From positions 62,001 to 126,000 of the forward strand of contig JANLFK010000001.1 of assembly GCA_024655945.1 (NCBI GenBank): 64,000 nucleotides of DNA, given 5' to 3'. Shown in pieces: positions 26,316 through 36,170 of this stretch. This DNA is from a candidate division KSB1 bacterium (GTDB lineage Bacteria > Zhuqueibacterota > Zhuqueibacteria > JANLFK01 > Oleimicrobiaceae). The position numbers and the translations under genes are program-made. How positions within the stretch are numbered: position 1 is the first letter of the stretch; every line of letters starts with the position of its first letter. Below the pieces are notes generated by a model. It had not been told where the DNA came from and did no database searches. It saw only the letters and a list, made by a program, of their open reading frames with translations.

Positions 26316-26399
26316 TGCCGAAGGCGGGATTCGAACCCGCACACCCGGTGGGTACTGCCCCCTCAAGACAGCGTGTCTACCAAATTCCACCACTTCGGC
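26316..26399 (-). tRNA. tRNA-Leu (anticodon GAG)
   Basis: Class II tRNA. Acceptor GCCGAAG/CTTCGGC, D arm GGTGGAATTTGGTAGACAC, anticodon loop TTGAGGG, long variable arm, T arm GCGGGTTCGAATCCCGC, discriminator A. It lies between secG and the TPR gene. Confidence 0.93.
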
Positions 26400-26450
26400 A
26401 TCGTGCTCCTTCCGCGGTAGGTGGAGGGAGCTTTATCCCCCGGCCATGCG

Positions 26451-26822
26451 CTATGGCTGCGGCTGCGGGCTTTCTGGGACTGCCTCTCCGCCTGTTTGCT
26501 CCGAGGGCACCACCGGCAGCACTGAGGCAGGCGTCGACTCTCGCCTGGCGCGTTCTTCTTCGACCACGCTCTTCTCGCGAGGCATGACGCCGCGCGTCAT
26601 CAGGCCAAGAGTCATTGACAAGACCATGAATGCAGCACCTAAGCCGATGGTGATTTTGCTGAGAAGCGGGGCTGCACCGCGGCCACCAAACATGGCACCG
26701 ACCGTGCCGCCGCCTCCGAAGGCGCCAGCCAATCCGCCGCCCTTGCTGGACTGCAGCAGGATCGCAATCGTCATGAAAACACAGACCAACACATGGATGA
26801 ACAAGAGAAAAGTGTAGAGCAC
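26451..26822 (-). CDS. secG: Protein translocase subunit SecG
   Basis: Small subunit of the SecYEG channel. 123 residues, GTG start with GGAGGG 3-4 bases before. Two membrane spans (about 4-24 and 55-76) around the conserved cytosolic stretch LLQSSKGGGLAGAFGGGG. The tail after 80 is charged then Pro/Glu-rich and longer than in E. coli. Directly after tpiA (30 bases), a common linkage. Confidence 0.93.
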   Translation of the reverse strand: MLYTFLLFIHVLVCVFMTIAILLQSSKGGGLAGAFGGGGTVGAMFGGRGAAPLLSKITIGLGAAFMVLSMTLGLMTRGVMPREKSVVEEERARRESTPASVLPVVPSEQTGGEAVPESPQPQP

Positions 26823-26852
26823 ATTCCCTCCTGTGGACTGTGGCGCCTGAGG

Positions 26853-27629
26853 CTACCTCAGTTCCTGGAGCTCGGCTGCCGCCTTGACAATCGCCGCGAA
26901 AGAGTCCGCCTCCAGGCTTGCGCCCCCCACCAAGGCTCCATCGACATCCGGGAGCGAAAGCAGAGCGCGCGCGTTGTCAGGCTTTACGCTGCCGCCGTAC
27001 TGGATGCGCATTGCCTCCGCACAGCCATCGCCTGCCAGCTGCGCAATAAGCTGCCGCACGAACTGGTGCGCCTCTTGCGCTTGTTCGGGGGTCGCATTCA
27101 CCCCGGTGCCAATGGCCCAGACCGGCTCGTAGGCAATCACCACGCCGCGCAGCTGCTCAGCACTGAAGCCCTGCAGCGCACCGCGAAGCTGACTCTCCAA
27201 GACCTGCAGGGTCTGGCTGGCCTGCCGCTGCCCGAGCGTCTCGCCTATGCAGACAATTGGCGTCAAACCCGCCTGCAGCGCCGCCTTCAGCCGCCGGTTG
27301 ACCGTCTCATCGGTTTCCCCGAAGTATTGTCGCCGTTCGGAATGGCCGATGATCACATAGGAAGCGCCCGTCGACTTGATCATCTCACCGGAAACCTCGC
27401 CGGTAAAGGCACCCTTTGCTTCCCAGTGCAGATTCTGCGCCCCCCAGGAGATGCCGCTCTCGCGCAAGATTTCGGCAACGGCCAAGAGGTCGGTGAACGG
27501 CGGGATGACCACCACGTCGAGCTTCTTCACCTCGTTCACCAAACGGACCTTGAGCGCTTTGGCCAACTCCTTGGCCTCGCTCACGGTCTTGTACATCTTC
27601 CAGTTGCCTGCTATGATCTTGCGGCGCAT
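26853..27629 (-). CDS. tpiA: Triosephosphate isomerase
   Basis: Interconverts dihydroxyacetone phosphate and glyceraldehyde 3-phosphate. 258 residues from ATG at 27629 (GGAGAGG just before; the longer frame to 27773 overlaps gap). GNWKMYK (8-14) holds the catalytic Lys, [13 protein letters not shown] the catalytic His, and [11 protein letters not shown] the catalytic Glu with loop 6; QYGGSV closes the phosphate site. Part of the fba-gap-tpiA-secG series. Confidence 0.97.
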   Translation of the reverse strand: MRRKIIAGNWKMYKTVSEAKELAKALKVRLVNEVKKLDVVVIPPFTDLLAVAEILRESGISWGAQNLHWEAKGAFTGEVSGEMIKSTGASYVIIGHSERRQYFGETDETVNRRLKAALQAGLTPIVCIGETLGQRQASQTLQVLESQLRGALQGFSAEQLRGVVIAYEPVWAIGTGVNATPEQAQEAHQFVRQLIAQLAGDGCAEAMRIQYGGSVKPDNARALLSLPDVDGALVGGASLEADSFAAIVKAAAELQELR

Positions 27630-27709
27630 CCTCTCCTGGGACCCTTCCCGATTGGTGAACACCGACCAGTTCCGACTATGCAAACAGCCCCAGCGTGCGA
27701 AAAGTTCCT

Positions 27710-29682
<1,973 letters not shown>

Positions 29683-29714
29683 CGTCGTCCCTGTTCTTTA
29701 TTTCGGTCAGTTTC

Positions 29715-29741
29715 AAAAAAGCAGCACGTCGCGCGTGCTGC
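29715..29741 (-). terminator. Intrinsic terminator inside the fba leader
   Basis: Minus strand GCAGCACG, loop CGCGA, CGTGCTGC (eight perfect pairs) followed by six T. It ends 33 bases before the fba ATG and lies downstream of the fba promoter, so it would end a transcript of about 62 nt unless antitermination occurs. Confidence 0.8.
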
Positions 29742-29776
29742 TCTGCCATTGCTTTCGCCTGCACGGTTTTGCAGGC
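29715..29776 (-). ncRNA. Predicted 62-nt leader RNA or attenuator of the glycolytic operon
   Basis: From the expected start of transcription (about 29776) the RNA opens with GCCTGCA-AAACCG-TGCAGGC, a seven-pair hairpin at 29776-29757, then the linker GAAAGCAATGGCAGA, then the terminator hairpin and six U. It could be a small RNA in its own right or the off-state of an attenuator or riboswitch. I do not recognise a known riboswitch class. A short frame starting ATGGCAGAGCAG in the linker runs through the terminator and could couple it to translation. Confidence 0.5.
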
Positions 29777-29780
29777 ACTA

Positions 29781-29809
29781 ATTATATGAAAAAATCCCCA
29801 AAATGTCAA
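29781..29809 (-). promoter_or_regulatory. Consensus sigma70 promoter of the fba-gap-tpiA operon
   Basis: Minus strand TTGACA (29809-29804), exactly 17 bases, TATAAT (29786-29781): a perfect match to both consensus boxes. The strength fits high expression of glycolytic genes. Confidence 0.88.
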
Positions 29810-30087
29810 GAAGTTATTCCTTGCGGGGAAGGCAATGTGTTATTTTCCTCTGGGAGGTGCGCTGCGCCGGGTGCGGGACAGGTGGGCGTTGGTTGCCACA
29901 TCCGCCTTGCACTGACCCGGTGCTGCTGTGCCCCTTGGCGCCGGCAGGCTCGCCTCGTGGCATGGCGGTCAGCGCAAGGATAGCTGGCGCAGGCGAAGAG
30001 AGCCACAGTGCGGGCATTTCCTCGAAAGGTTGTGCAGGCCGCTTTCGCCTCGCTTGCTCTTCCGCGCCGCCCAGCACCTGCAGGGTG

Positions 30088-30798
30088 CTATGCCCTTGCC
30101 ATGGTGGCTAGGCTGACCTCCCGCGCCCCCGCCTGCAACAGCACGCGGGCGCACTCATTGGCCGTGGCGCCGGTCGTGAACACATCATCGACGAGGATGA
30201 TCCCCCTTCCCTGTACGTGCGCGGGAGCGCTCACCGCGAACGCACCTGCGACGTTTCTTGTGCGCTCGGCAGCACCCAGCTTGGCCTGGGGCGTAGTGTA
30301 CCGCGTGCGGCGCAGCAGTTCCGTTTCCACCCGGATGCCACAGATCTTGCTCGCGGTGCGAGCCAAGAGCTCGCTCTGATTGTAGCCACGTTCACGCTTC
30401 CGAGCTGGGTGCAAAGGAACCGGCACCAGCAAATCAGAGGTCGCAAGGGCACCCACCGCCTGCAGTGCGCCCCCCAGCGCAAGGCCCAGCGGGTGGGCCA
30501 GGCACTGATACCCGCGGTACTTGAAGAGGTGGATGACCTCCTGAACCTCGGGCGAGTATCGCCACACGGAAAACGAAGTTGACAAGTAGGGGTGCTGGCT
30601 CCCCTTGCCTCTCTGCCCGCCAAAGGCAATCACCGGCTGCGGACACGTGGGAAGGCCGAGCCAGCAATTCGTGCAAAGCACGAACTCATGGATTTCGAGG
30701 TGGGCTTGGCAGAGCACACAATAAGGCGGCAGGACAAAATCAAGGAGTGGCGCAAAAGCCACCATCAATTTCTCTTGCCATGTGACCGCCTGCCCCAT
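30088..30798 (-). CDS. comF: ComF family phosphoribosyltransferase-like protein
   Basis: 236 residues. An N-terminal zinc ribbon (PPYCVLCQAHL and LCTNCWLGL, 24-50) precedes a phosphoribosyltransferase fold with LVPVPLHPARKRERGYNQSE and the PRPP-loop ILVDDVFTTGATANEC. ComF proteins act in uptake of single-stranded DNA during competence in some bacteria, and in many others their role is unclear; no competence gene is nearby. GGGGGAGG lies 5 bases before ATG. Confidence 0.88.
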   Translation of the reverse strand: MGQAVTWQEKLMVAFAPLLDFVLPPYCVLCQAHLEIHEFVLCTNCWLGLPTCPQPVIAFGGQRGKGSQHPYLSTSFSVWRYSPEVQEVIHLFKYRGYQCLAHPLGLALGGALQAVGALATSDLLVPVPLHPARKRERGYNQSELLARTASKICGIRVETELLRRTRYTTPQAKLGAAERTRNVAGAFAVSAPAHVQGRGIILVDDVFTTGATANECARVLLQAGAREVSLATMARA

Positions 30799-30975
30799 GG
30801 AGCCTCCCCCGTTGTCGCGAGGTTACTGCTCATGCGACCCGTGCTCTTGCACCTGGGCGTCAGAGGTCAATCCCCAACCCAAGACACACGATGCGAGGTA
30901 ATACTTCAATTGCCTCGCACCGCCCGGACCAGGCGCCGGCCATCTCGACAGCGCCACGAAGACGATTGGCAGAAC

Positions 30976-32289
30976 CTACTTCATAAAGTTCCAGACAAAG
31001 GAGATGCTGGGCTGCACTCTCTCCTGAGGCTTGTAGACCTTGTTCTTGCTGTCCCACTCCAAGGTCCAGATGTAGTCGCAGAAGAGAATCAGGTAGGGTT
31101 TGATCTTGTAGCCCACCCCTACCTTGGCCATCGAGTGCTTGTCCAGCGTGAACACGTCGCGCAGCGTCTCCACGCCGATCTTGTCGTAGGAGGCGCGCGC
31201 AGCAATCATGGGCACGTTGGGCACCTCGGCGCCAGCGTGAAGGATGCCGCTCTGCTTCTCGCCATCCAGCCGTTGGAATATGCCGACCAGGCGCACCGTC
31301 TTCAGGATTTCGCCGTAGAGCTCGCCAAAATAGCCCTTCGTCTCCGCAGTGATGAATCGGAGAGAGTCCACCTTGGTCACAATCTGCGGATTGTTGGTGT
31401 ACCCGCTCATCATGTGGCGCTCAACCTCGTAGAACGGCCCAAAGTAGGTAGGCAAGAAGTTCTCGCCCAGCCAGCGCCGTTCAAACTTGGCGTGCACGTC
31501 GATGAGCCCGAGGAGGTTGCCCAGGTCGGCGCCGATGCCCGCGGCGTAGCCCGAACCGTGGTCGATGATTTTGGCATAGTCGGCGTACAGGGTGCTACGG
31601 AAGATCGATGTCTGCACCAGAGGCAGCTCAGCATCCAAACCGAACTCCGCCACGCCGTCGTCGGTGCCTCGGTAGCCATCAGGGTCGACGTCGGTGACGT
31701 AGGAGGCACCGACAGCAAAGTTCTTGATGATCGGCAGGTTGGTCACCGTGCGCAAGGGGCGGACGTATGCGCGGCCGCCCAAGATTTCCGCCCGCCCTAA
31801 GTTGCTCGTGAAAGACTCAAAACCGCCCAGACCAAGGTCAAGGTCAAAGACCAATCCGATCTTGCGCTCGTCGTAGTTGACGTCGTTGCAGTAGTAGTTC
31901 ACGATGAAGCCGTGGCCGAGGCGCGTGCCGTCCAGACCTCCCACTCGGGCGTAGACGGGATCGTACTTCCGCCCGTAGCGCAAGTAACGGATGATGCGGA
32001 AGTAGTCATAGCCGGTGTCCCAGTCCTTGGAGCGGATCTTGCCATTCTCCAAGCTGTAGAGGAGATTGAGATTCAACCCCACGCCAATCTTGCCGAAGCT
32101 CAACTCCGGACGCACATTGAAGGCGAGGTAGTTATCACCATCAATGCTGGCGAACCCCAGTCCCCCGATAAAGATGCCCCCTTGGCCCTGGTAGCCAACG
32201 CCGCCGTCATACAATTGAGCCGAACCCGAGGCGACGCCCAGGCCCACCAAAGCAACCGCCAGGAACAAGACGAGCCGACCTCTGCACAT
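30976..32289 (-). CDS. Predicted outer-membrane beta-barrel protein
   Basis: 437 residues from ATG at 32289, chosen since GGAGG stands 8 bases before it; two earlier in-frame ATG are too close to that site. MCRGRLVLFLAVALVGLGVA is a signal peptide cut near SAQ. The rest alternates short amphipathic strands rich in Gly and aromatic residues (GGIFIGGLGFASIDGDNYLA, LGHGFIVNYYCNDVNYDER, GVGYKIKPYLILFCDYIW) and ends SFVWNFMK, consistent with an integral barrel although the last residue is Lys. No family is recognised. It stands alone with its own promoter. Confidence 0.7.
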   Translation of the reverse strand: MCRGRLVLFLAVALVGLGVASGSAQLYDGGVGYQGQGGIFIGGLGFASIDGDNYLAFNVRPELSFGKIGVGLNLNLLYSLENGKIRSKDWDTGYDYFRIIRYLRYGRKYDPVYARVGGLDGTRLGHGFIVNYYCNDVNYDERKIGLVFDLDLGLGGFESFTSNLGRAEILGGRAYVRPLRTVTNLPIIKNFAVGASYVTDVDPDGYRGTDDGVAEFGLDAELPLVQTSIFRSTLYADYAKIIDHGSGYAAGIGADLGNLLGLIDVHAKFERRWLGENFLPTYFGPFYEVERHMMSGYTNNPQIVTKVDSLRFITAETKGYFGELYGEILKTVRLVGIFQRLDGEKQSGILHAGAEVPNVPMIAARASYDKIGVETLRDVFTLDKHSMAKVGVGYKIKPYLILFCDYIWTLEWDSKNKVYKPQERVQPSISFVWNFMK

Positions 32290-32338
32290 GGCCATTCCCT
32301 CCATTGGTTCGACGGCAACTGCGCCAAAACTCGCTTAC

Positions 32339-32367
32339 AATCTACCCAAGAACAGGGACAAAGTCAA
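32339..32367 (-). promoter_or_regulatory. Promoter of the outer-membrane barrel gene
   Basis: Minus strand TTGACT (32367-32362), 17 bases, TAGATT (32344-32339), about 50 bases before the chosen ATG. Confidence 0.65.
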
Positions 32368-32421
32368 GCTCTTTTTTGTCGGTCTGGATCTCCACGGCGC
32401 TTACGGACCCCAAGAAAGCGC

Positions 32422-32450
32422 TTGACTTTGCCACCGCCTCTTCGTAGTTT
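32422..32450 (+). promoter_or_regulatory. Promoter of the cyclase-family gene
   Basis: Plus strand TTGACT (32422-32427), 17 bases, TAGTTT (32445-32450), about 60 bases before ATG. It diverges from the barrel promoter. Confidence 0.55.
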
Positions 32451-32510
32451 CTCCCAGACGTACGCCGAAGGCTCCGGGGTGAAAGAACCGTTTACCAACG
32501 GGAGATGGAA

Positions 32511-33143
32511 ATGCGGGTATACGATTGCTCAGTGTCTTTGCACGAAGGGATGGTCACCTACCCCGGCGATCCGCCGTTCAGGCGCCAGCTTCTGCCCGAT
32601 GCCTCCCAGGGCGAGACGCCGGTCGTGCATCAGTTGTCGCTGGGCACCCACACCGGGACACACATGGATGCCCCCGCCCATCTGTTTCCGCAGGCAGCCA
32701 CAATCGACCAGTTGCCAATGGAGACCTGGCTGGGGCAGGTACGCGTGGTTGCGCTCACGGCGCAGATCTGCGTCACCGCAGCCGAGTTACGCGCCCCCGA
32801 CCTGAACGGATGCACGCGGCTGTTCATACGGACGGCAAACTCGCTGCTTTGGGCAAGCCATAAGCACTGTTTTGTCAGGGACTACATGTACATCGACGCC
32901 GAAGCAGCCGACTATCTTGCCGAGCAGCGCCTTCTCCTCGTGGGGTTCGACTACCTTTCGGTGGACCAATACGGAGACCCCAGGCTGCCGGCACATCGCC
33001 GTCTCTTGCGGGGCGGCACACCCATTGTCGAAAGCCTGGACCTCTCGCAGGTGCGCCCCGGCGACTACCAGCTGGTCTGTGCACCGCTCCCCCTTGCCGC
33101 CGGCGAAGCCGCACCAGCCAGGGTCTTTCTTCTCGAGGAGTGA
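32511..33143 (+). CDS. Cyclase / kynurenine formamidase-like metal hydrolase
   Basis: 210 residues from ATG at 32511 (GGAG six bases before; the ATG two codons earlier overlaps that site). HTGTHMDAPAHLF (47-59) is the metal-binding signature of the cyclase family that includes KynB and isatin hydrolase; FDYLSVDQYGDP and HRRLLRGGTPIVESLDL (near 150-175) complete the fold. The reaction could be hydrolysis of N-formylkynurenine or another amide or lactam; no tryptophan catabolism gene is nearby, so the substrate is open. Cytosolic. Confidence 0.78.
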   Translation: MRVYDCSVSLHEGMVTYPGDPPFRRQLLPDASQGETPVVHQLSLGTHTGTHMDAPAHLFPQAATIDQLPMETWLGQVRVVALTAQICVTAAELRAPDLNGCTRLFIRTANSLLWASHKHCFVRDYMYIDAEAADYLAEQRLLLVGFDYLSVDQYGDPRLPAHRRLLRGGTPIVESLDLSQVRPGDYQLVCAPLPLAAGEAAPARVFLLEE

Positions 33144-33198
33144 AAGGCACCGAGCTCCACGGGATCCAATGGCGGCCGCCCTGCCGCCCCGCTGCACA

Positions 33199-34107
33199 TC
33201 ACAGGTACCAGTACTTGCGCCCTCTCCCGCGCAGGAAGCGGCCCGTCAACTCAGTGGTCAGAAAGTCAAAGGCCTCGTCCACGGTGGAGGCGAAGCTAAA
33301 GAGCTTCAAGTCCTCTACCGCGATCGTCCCCCACTCGATGAGCTTGCCGAAGTCGATGACTTCTTCCCAATACTCCTTCCCGTAGGCGAGAACCGGCACC
33401 TCCTTGCGCATTTTGCCGGTCTGCAGCAGGGTCAGTACCTCAAACCACTCGTCTAAAGTACCAAACCCGCCGGGGAAGACTGCCAACGCCTTGGCGAGGT
33501 ACACGAACCAGAATTTGCGCATGAAGAAGTAGTGGAACTCAAAACCCAGGCCAGCAGAAATCCACGGATTCGGTTCCTGTTCGTGGGGCAGGCTGATGTT
33601 CATGCCGATGGTCGGGCCCCCTGCTTCGGCGGCCCCCCGGTTGGCCGCCTCCATGATCCCCGGACCTCCACCAGAGCATATCACGAAACGTTGATTCTCA
33701 TTGAGGCTCATGGACCACTCAGTCAGGCGGCGTGCCAGCTCACGCGCATCCTCGTAGTATTGCGCAAGGCGCAGTTGGCGCTCGGCTGCTTTCACCGCCT
33801 CGGCAAGCTTGCGTTCGTCCTCTCTGCCCATGGCGAGGGCTGCCCGTGCTGCTGCTAATTGTCGCTCTGCCTCCTCCTTAGGCAATGCCCTTGCCGAGCC
33901 GAAGAAGACAATGGTGTCCTTCACCCCCTTCTTGCGCAGCCGTTGGAATGGCTCCAGGTACTCCGCCAGCATCCGCAACACTCGCGCGTCCGAGCTGTTG
34001 AGGAAGCGGACATTGCGGTATGCCTTCTGCGGGTGCCTGTTGCGCTTTGTGTGCAAAGCGTGGTCATTTTCTGCCGCAAGAGCAGCTTGTCTGGAAATCG
34101 TCTCCAC
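33199..34107 (-). CDS. LOG-family (TIGR00730-type) nucleotide phosphoribohydrolase-like protein
   Basis: 302 residues, GTG start with AGGAGGT 3 bases before. A Rossmann-like fold with CSGGGPGIMEAANRGA (about 144-159) and PGGFGTLDEWFEVLT (about 214-228), the two signature motifs of LOG proteins. Plant and bacterial members remove ribose 5-phosphate from nucleotides; many were wrongly called lysine decarboxylases. The N-terminal 60 residues and the Ala/Glu/Arg-rich insertion (EEAERQLAAARAALAMGRED) make it longer than the common 190-residue form. It ends the operon that starts with the IorA-like gene. Confidence 0.82.
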   Translation of the reverse strand: METISRQAALAAENDHALHTKRNRHPQKAYRNVRFLNSSDARVLRMLAEYLEPFQRLRKKGVKDTIVFFGSARALPKEEAERQLAAARAALAMGREDERKLAEAVKAAERQLRLAQYYEDARELARRLTEWSMSLNENQRFVICSGGGPGIMEAANRGAAEAGGPTIGMNISLPHEQEPNPWISAGLGFEFHYFFMRKFWFVYLAKALAVFPGGFGTLDEWFEVLTLLQTGKMRKEVPVLAYGKEYWEEVIDFGKLIEWGTIAVEDLKLFSFASTVDEAFDFLTTELTGRFLRGRGRKYWYL

Positions 34108-34129
34108 GTGACCTCCTCCCTCCTTCCCT

Positions 34130-34879
34130 TCACCGCAGATTGCGCCGCAGCCACCGCACCGTAGTCGTGATTAACCTGCGGCGGTAGCGCACCGTTTCGA
34201 ACATATGTCCGGCCCCAGGGATCATGTAGAAATCGGCCGGCGGTGTTGCCTTGACCTGCATCGACCTGAAACCCTCCACAAACAGCGGGTCATCTTTGTC
34301 CCCTTGCACCAAGAGCTTGGGCATGGTCAGCTTGCGAAAGGCGAGGCCGAGGTCGTACTTCAAAGCATCTTCCCAGAACTGGCGTTTCAGGTACCAGCCG
34401 TCGAACTCATAGCCTTGCAGTGTTTCGTCGGAGCGCACGCGCTCCGGAGCACGCTGCTGGAAAAGTTTGCGCAGGTCTGGCACCACGGACCAGCCGACGA
34501 AAGCCTCGGCGGGACGACCGCTGAGGGTCAGGATCGCAGCAGCCCCGCCTAAGCTCACGCCCAACACGGCCAAGCGGGTGCAGTCCTGTTGTCTCATGTA
34601 CTGCATGGCGTCCACGAGGTTTGCGGCATTGTGCGTGAGCGTCGTATCGGCAAAGTCGCCTTCGCTATCGCCGGACCCATAGAAATCGAAGCGTAGCACC
34701 GCCGTGCCCGCCTCAGCAAAAGCGCGCGCCGCTTCCACGAACAAGCGTCGGCTCTCTACCTTGTTGCCGGTGAACCCGTGGCACATGACTACCCCCCGCC
34801 CGACGTGCTTCGCCGGCATGTGGAGAATGCCGACCAATTGATGTCCCTCGCTCTGGAATGCGACAGGATACTCGCGCAT
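34130..34879 (-). CDS. Alpha/beta hydrolase (serine esterase-like)
   Basis: 249 residues from ATG at 34879 (AGGGGA 5 bases before). VVMCHGFTGNKVESRRLF holds the oxyanion region, LRFDFYGSGDSEGDF the following strand, LGVSLGGAAAI (G-x-S-x-G) the nucleophile Ser, LVQGDKDDPLF the Asp and IPGAGHMFE the His. The make-up is that of BAAT/DUF-type esterases acting on acyl or feruloyl esters. It starts 10 bases after glcF and so belongs to the same transcript; the substrate is unknown. Confidence 0.82.
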   Translation of the reverse strand: MREYPVAFQSEGHQLVGILHMPAKHVGRGVVMCHGFTGNKVESRRLFVEAARAFAEAGTAVLRFDFYGSGDSEGDFADTTLTHNAANLVDAMQYMRQQDCTRLAVLGVSLGGAAAILTLSGRPAEAFVGWSVVPDLRKLFQQRAPERVRSDETLQGYEFDGWYLKRQFWEDALKYDLGLAFRKLTMPKLLVQGDKDDPLFVEGFRSMQVKATPPADFYMIPGAGHMFETVRYRRRLITTTVRWLRRNLR

Positions 34880-34889
34880 CTGCGTCCCC

Positions 34890-36167
34890 TCAGGCCTGTT
34901 CAGGCAGCGAGATTCTCTCGGCCACCAGCTCCACCACATGTTTGACGTACACGTTCAGCTTGTGGCGCCGCACGCCATAGGCAAGCTGCATCAAACACGA
35001 CGGACAAGCGGTGGCGAGCACTTGAGCGCCGGTCTTTCGCACATTCGCCATCTTCCTGTCCAGAATCTGCTCGGACGTGTCCGGATGGGTGAGGTTGTAC
35101 GATCCAGCACCTCCGCAACACCAATCGGCCTCTGGCAGTTCCACGAACTCAACTCCTGGCAGCGAGGTAAGCACCTGGCGCGGTGCGCTCCGTTCTTTGA
35201 GGTAGTGACTCAGGTGACAGGGGGCGTGGTACGTTACGCGGAGCCTCCCGGTGCCCTGAAAAGGGAGCTCCATCGTCGCCAGAAACTGCGTTGCGTCTTT
35301 CACGCGGCGCGCCACGCCCTCAGCGCGCGCCCGCGCGTCGGGGTCCTCAGCGAACAGGTGGGGATATTCCCTCAAGAACGAGGTGCAGCTTGCGCATTCG
35401 GTGAGCACGACGTCCGCTTCGATTTCGGCGATCGCATCCAGGTTACGGCGGGCAAGCGCTCGTGCGCTTTCCAGGTCGCCGTACGCATAGGGCGGCAGGC
35501 CACAGCAAACATTGTCCAACATAGTGACTGCACAGCCTGCGCTCCGCAGCAGTTTCAAGGTGGCAAGCCCCACCTGTGGCATGGCGAAGTTGATGGCGCA
35601 CCCCACGAAGTAGGCCACCCGGAGGCCGTCTCCTCCGGGGGCGAGCTCTGCCTGCGTTTCCGGCATTTCACGCAAGAAGTGGCGCGGAATGCGCGGCAGC
35701 AGCGCTTCGGCCGTGGCCAGGCTCCTCCCGTACCAGCCGAGGATGCGCAACACCCGCACCAGACTGGAGAGTCTTGTGTTCTTCCCAAGCCTGGCCAGCC
35801 CGAGCAGTCGCCCCAAGACACCCGGGTCGGGCAAGAGGCGCTCGAAGATGACCTGCTGGATGGCCGGCCGCCCGAACTGCGCATAGTAAGCAGCGCGGGC
35901 AGCCGCGATGATTTGATCGGTGCGCACTTCGGGGTGGCAGTTGGTCACGCACGCATCGCACATCAAGCAACCGAATATGGCCGACTTGACCGCGCGATCC
36001 ATGGGATGCCTGTTTTCGCACACGGCCCGCACCAGGTTGTTGCGGCCGCGGGCGACGTCGCGTTCAAGGTAAGTCAGGCTGTAGGTCGGGCAGGTCGGCT
36101 GACAGTACCCGCAGCGATTGCACCGCGAGGCCTCGTCATAGACTTTGAGCAAGGGGTCAAGGGACAT
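34890..36167 (-). CDS. glcF: Glycolate oxidase iron-sulfur subunit GlcF-like
   Basis: 425 residues. Two ferredoxin-like motifs (CNRCGYCQPTCPTY at 16-29 and CLMCDACVTNCHPEV at 67-81) pass electrons from the flavin subunits, and two cysteine-rich CCG domains follow (DNVCCGLPPYAYGDLE and DWCCGGAGSYNLTHPDT). The set glcD-glcE-glcF oxidises glycolate or D-lactate and feeds the quinone pool. GGAGG lies 7 bases before ATG; the stop of glcE is 3 bases upstream. Confidence 0.88.
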   Translation of the reverse strand: MSLDPLLKVYDEASRCNRCGYCQPTCPTYSLTYLERDVARGRNNLVRAVCENRHPMDRAVKSAIFGCLMCDACVTNCHPEVRTDQIIAAARAAYYAQFGRPAIQQVIFERLLPDPGVLGRLLGLARLGKNTRLSSLVRVLRILGWYGRSLATAEALLPRIPRHFLREMPETQAELAPGGDGLRVAYFVGCAINFAMPQVGLATLKLLRSAGCAVTMLDNVCCGLPPYAYGDLESARALARRNLDAIAEIEADVVLTECASCTSFLREYPHLFAEDPDARARAEGVARRVKDATQFLATMELPFQGTGRLRVTYHAPCHLSHYLKERSAPRQVLTSLPGVEFVELPEADWCCGGAGSYNLTHPDTSEQILDRKMANVRKTGAQVLATACPSCLMQLAYGVRRHKLNVYVKHVVELVAERISLPEQA

Positions 36168-36170
36168 TTA

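Larger units (their letters stand above)
29683..30087. other. 405-base gap holding the fba leader and promoter
   Basis: Positions 29683-29809 hold the fba promoter, a 5' hairpin and an intrinsic terminator, listed separately. From about 29810 to 30087 (end of comF) I find no gene, and the sequence did not match the conserved core of SRP RNA or 6S RNA when read on both strands. Confidence 0.5.

Noticed and set aside
29715-29776. Cyclic-di-GMP (GEMM) riboswitch as identity of the fba leader
   Set aside because: A few fragments (CAAAACC, GAAAGC) look similar, but the GGGACGCAAAGCC-type element and tetraloop receptor are missing and the RNA is too short.
29810-30087. Possible SRP RNA, 6S RNA or similar stable RNA downstream of comF
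   Set aside because: The conserved SRP core (GGTCAGG with GGAAGCAGC) is absent on both strands and no 6S-like long hairpin is visible.
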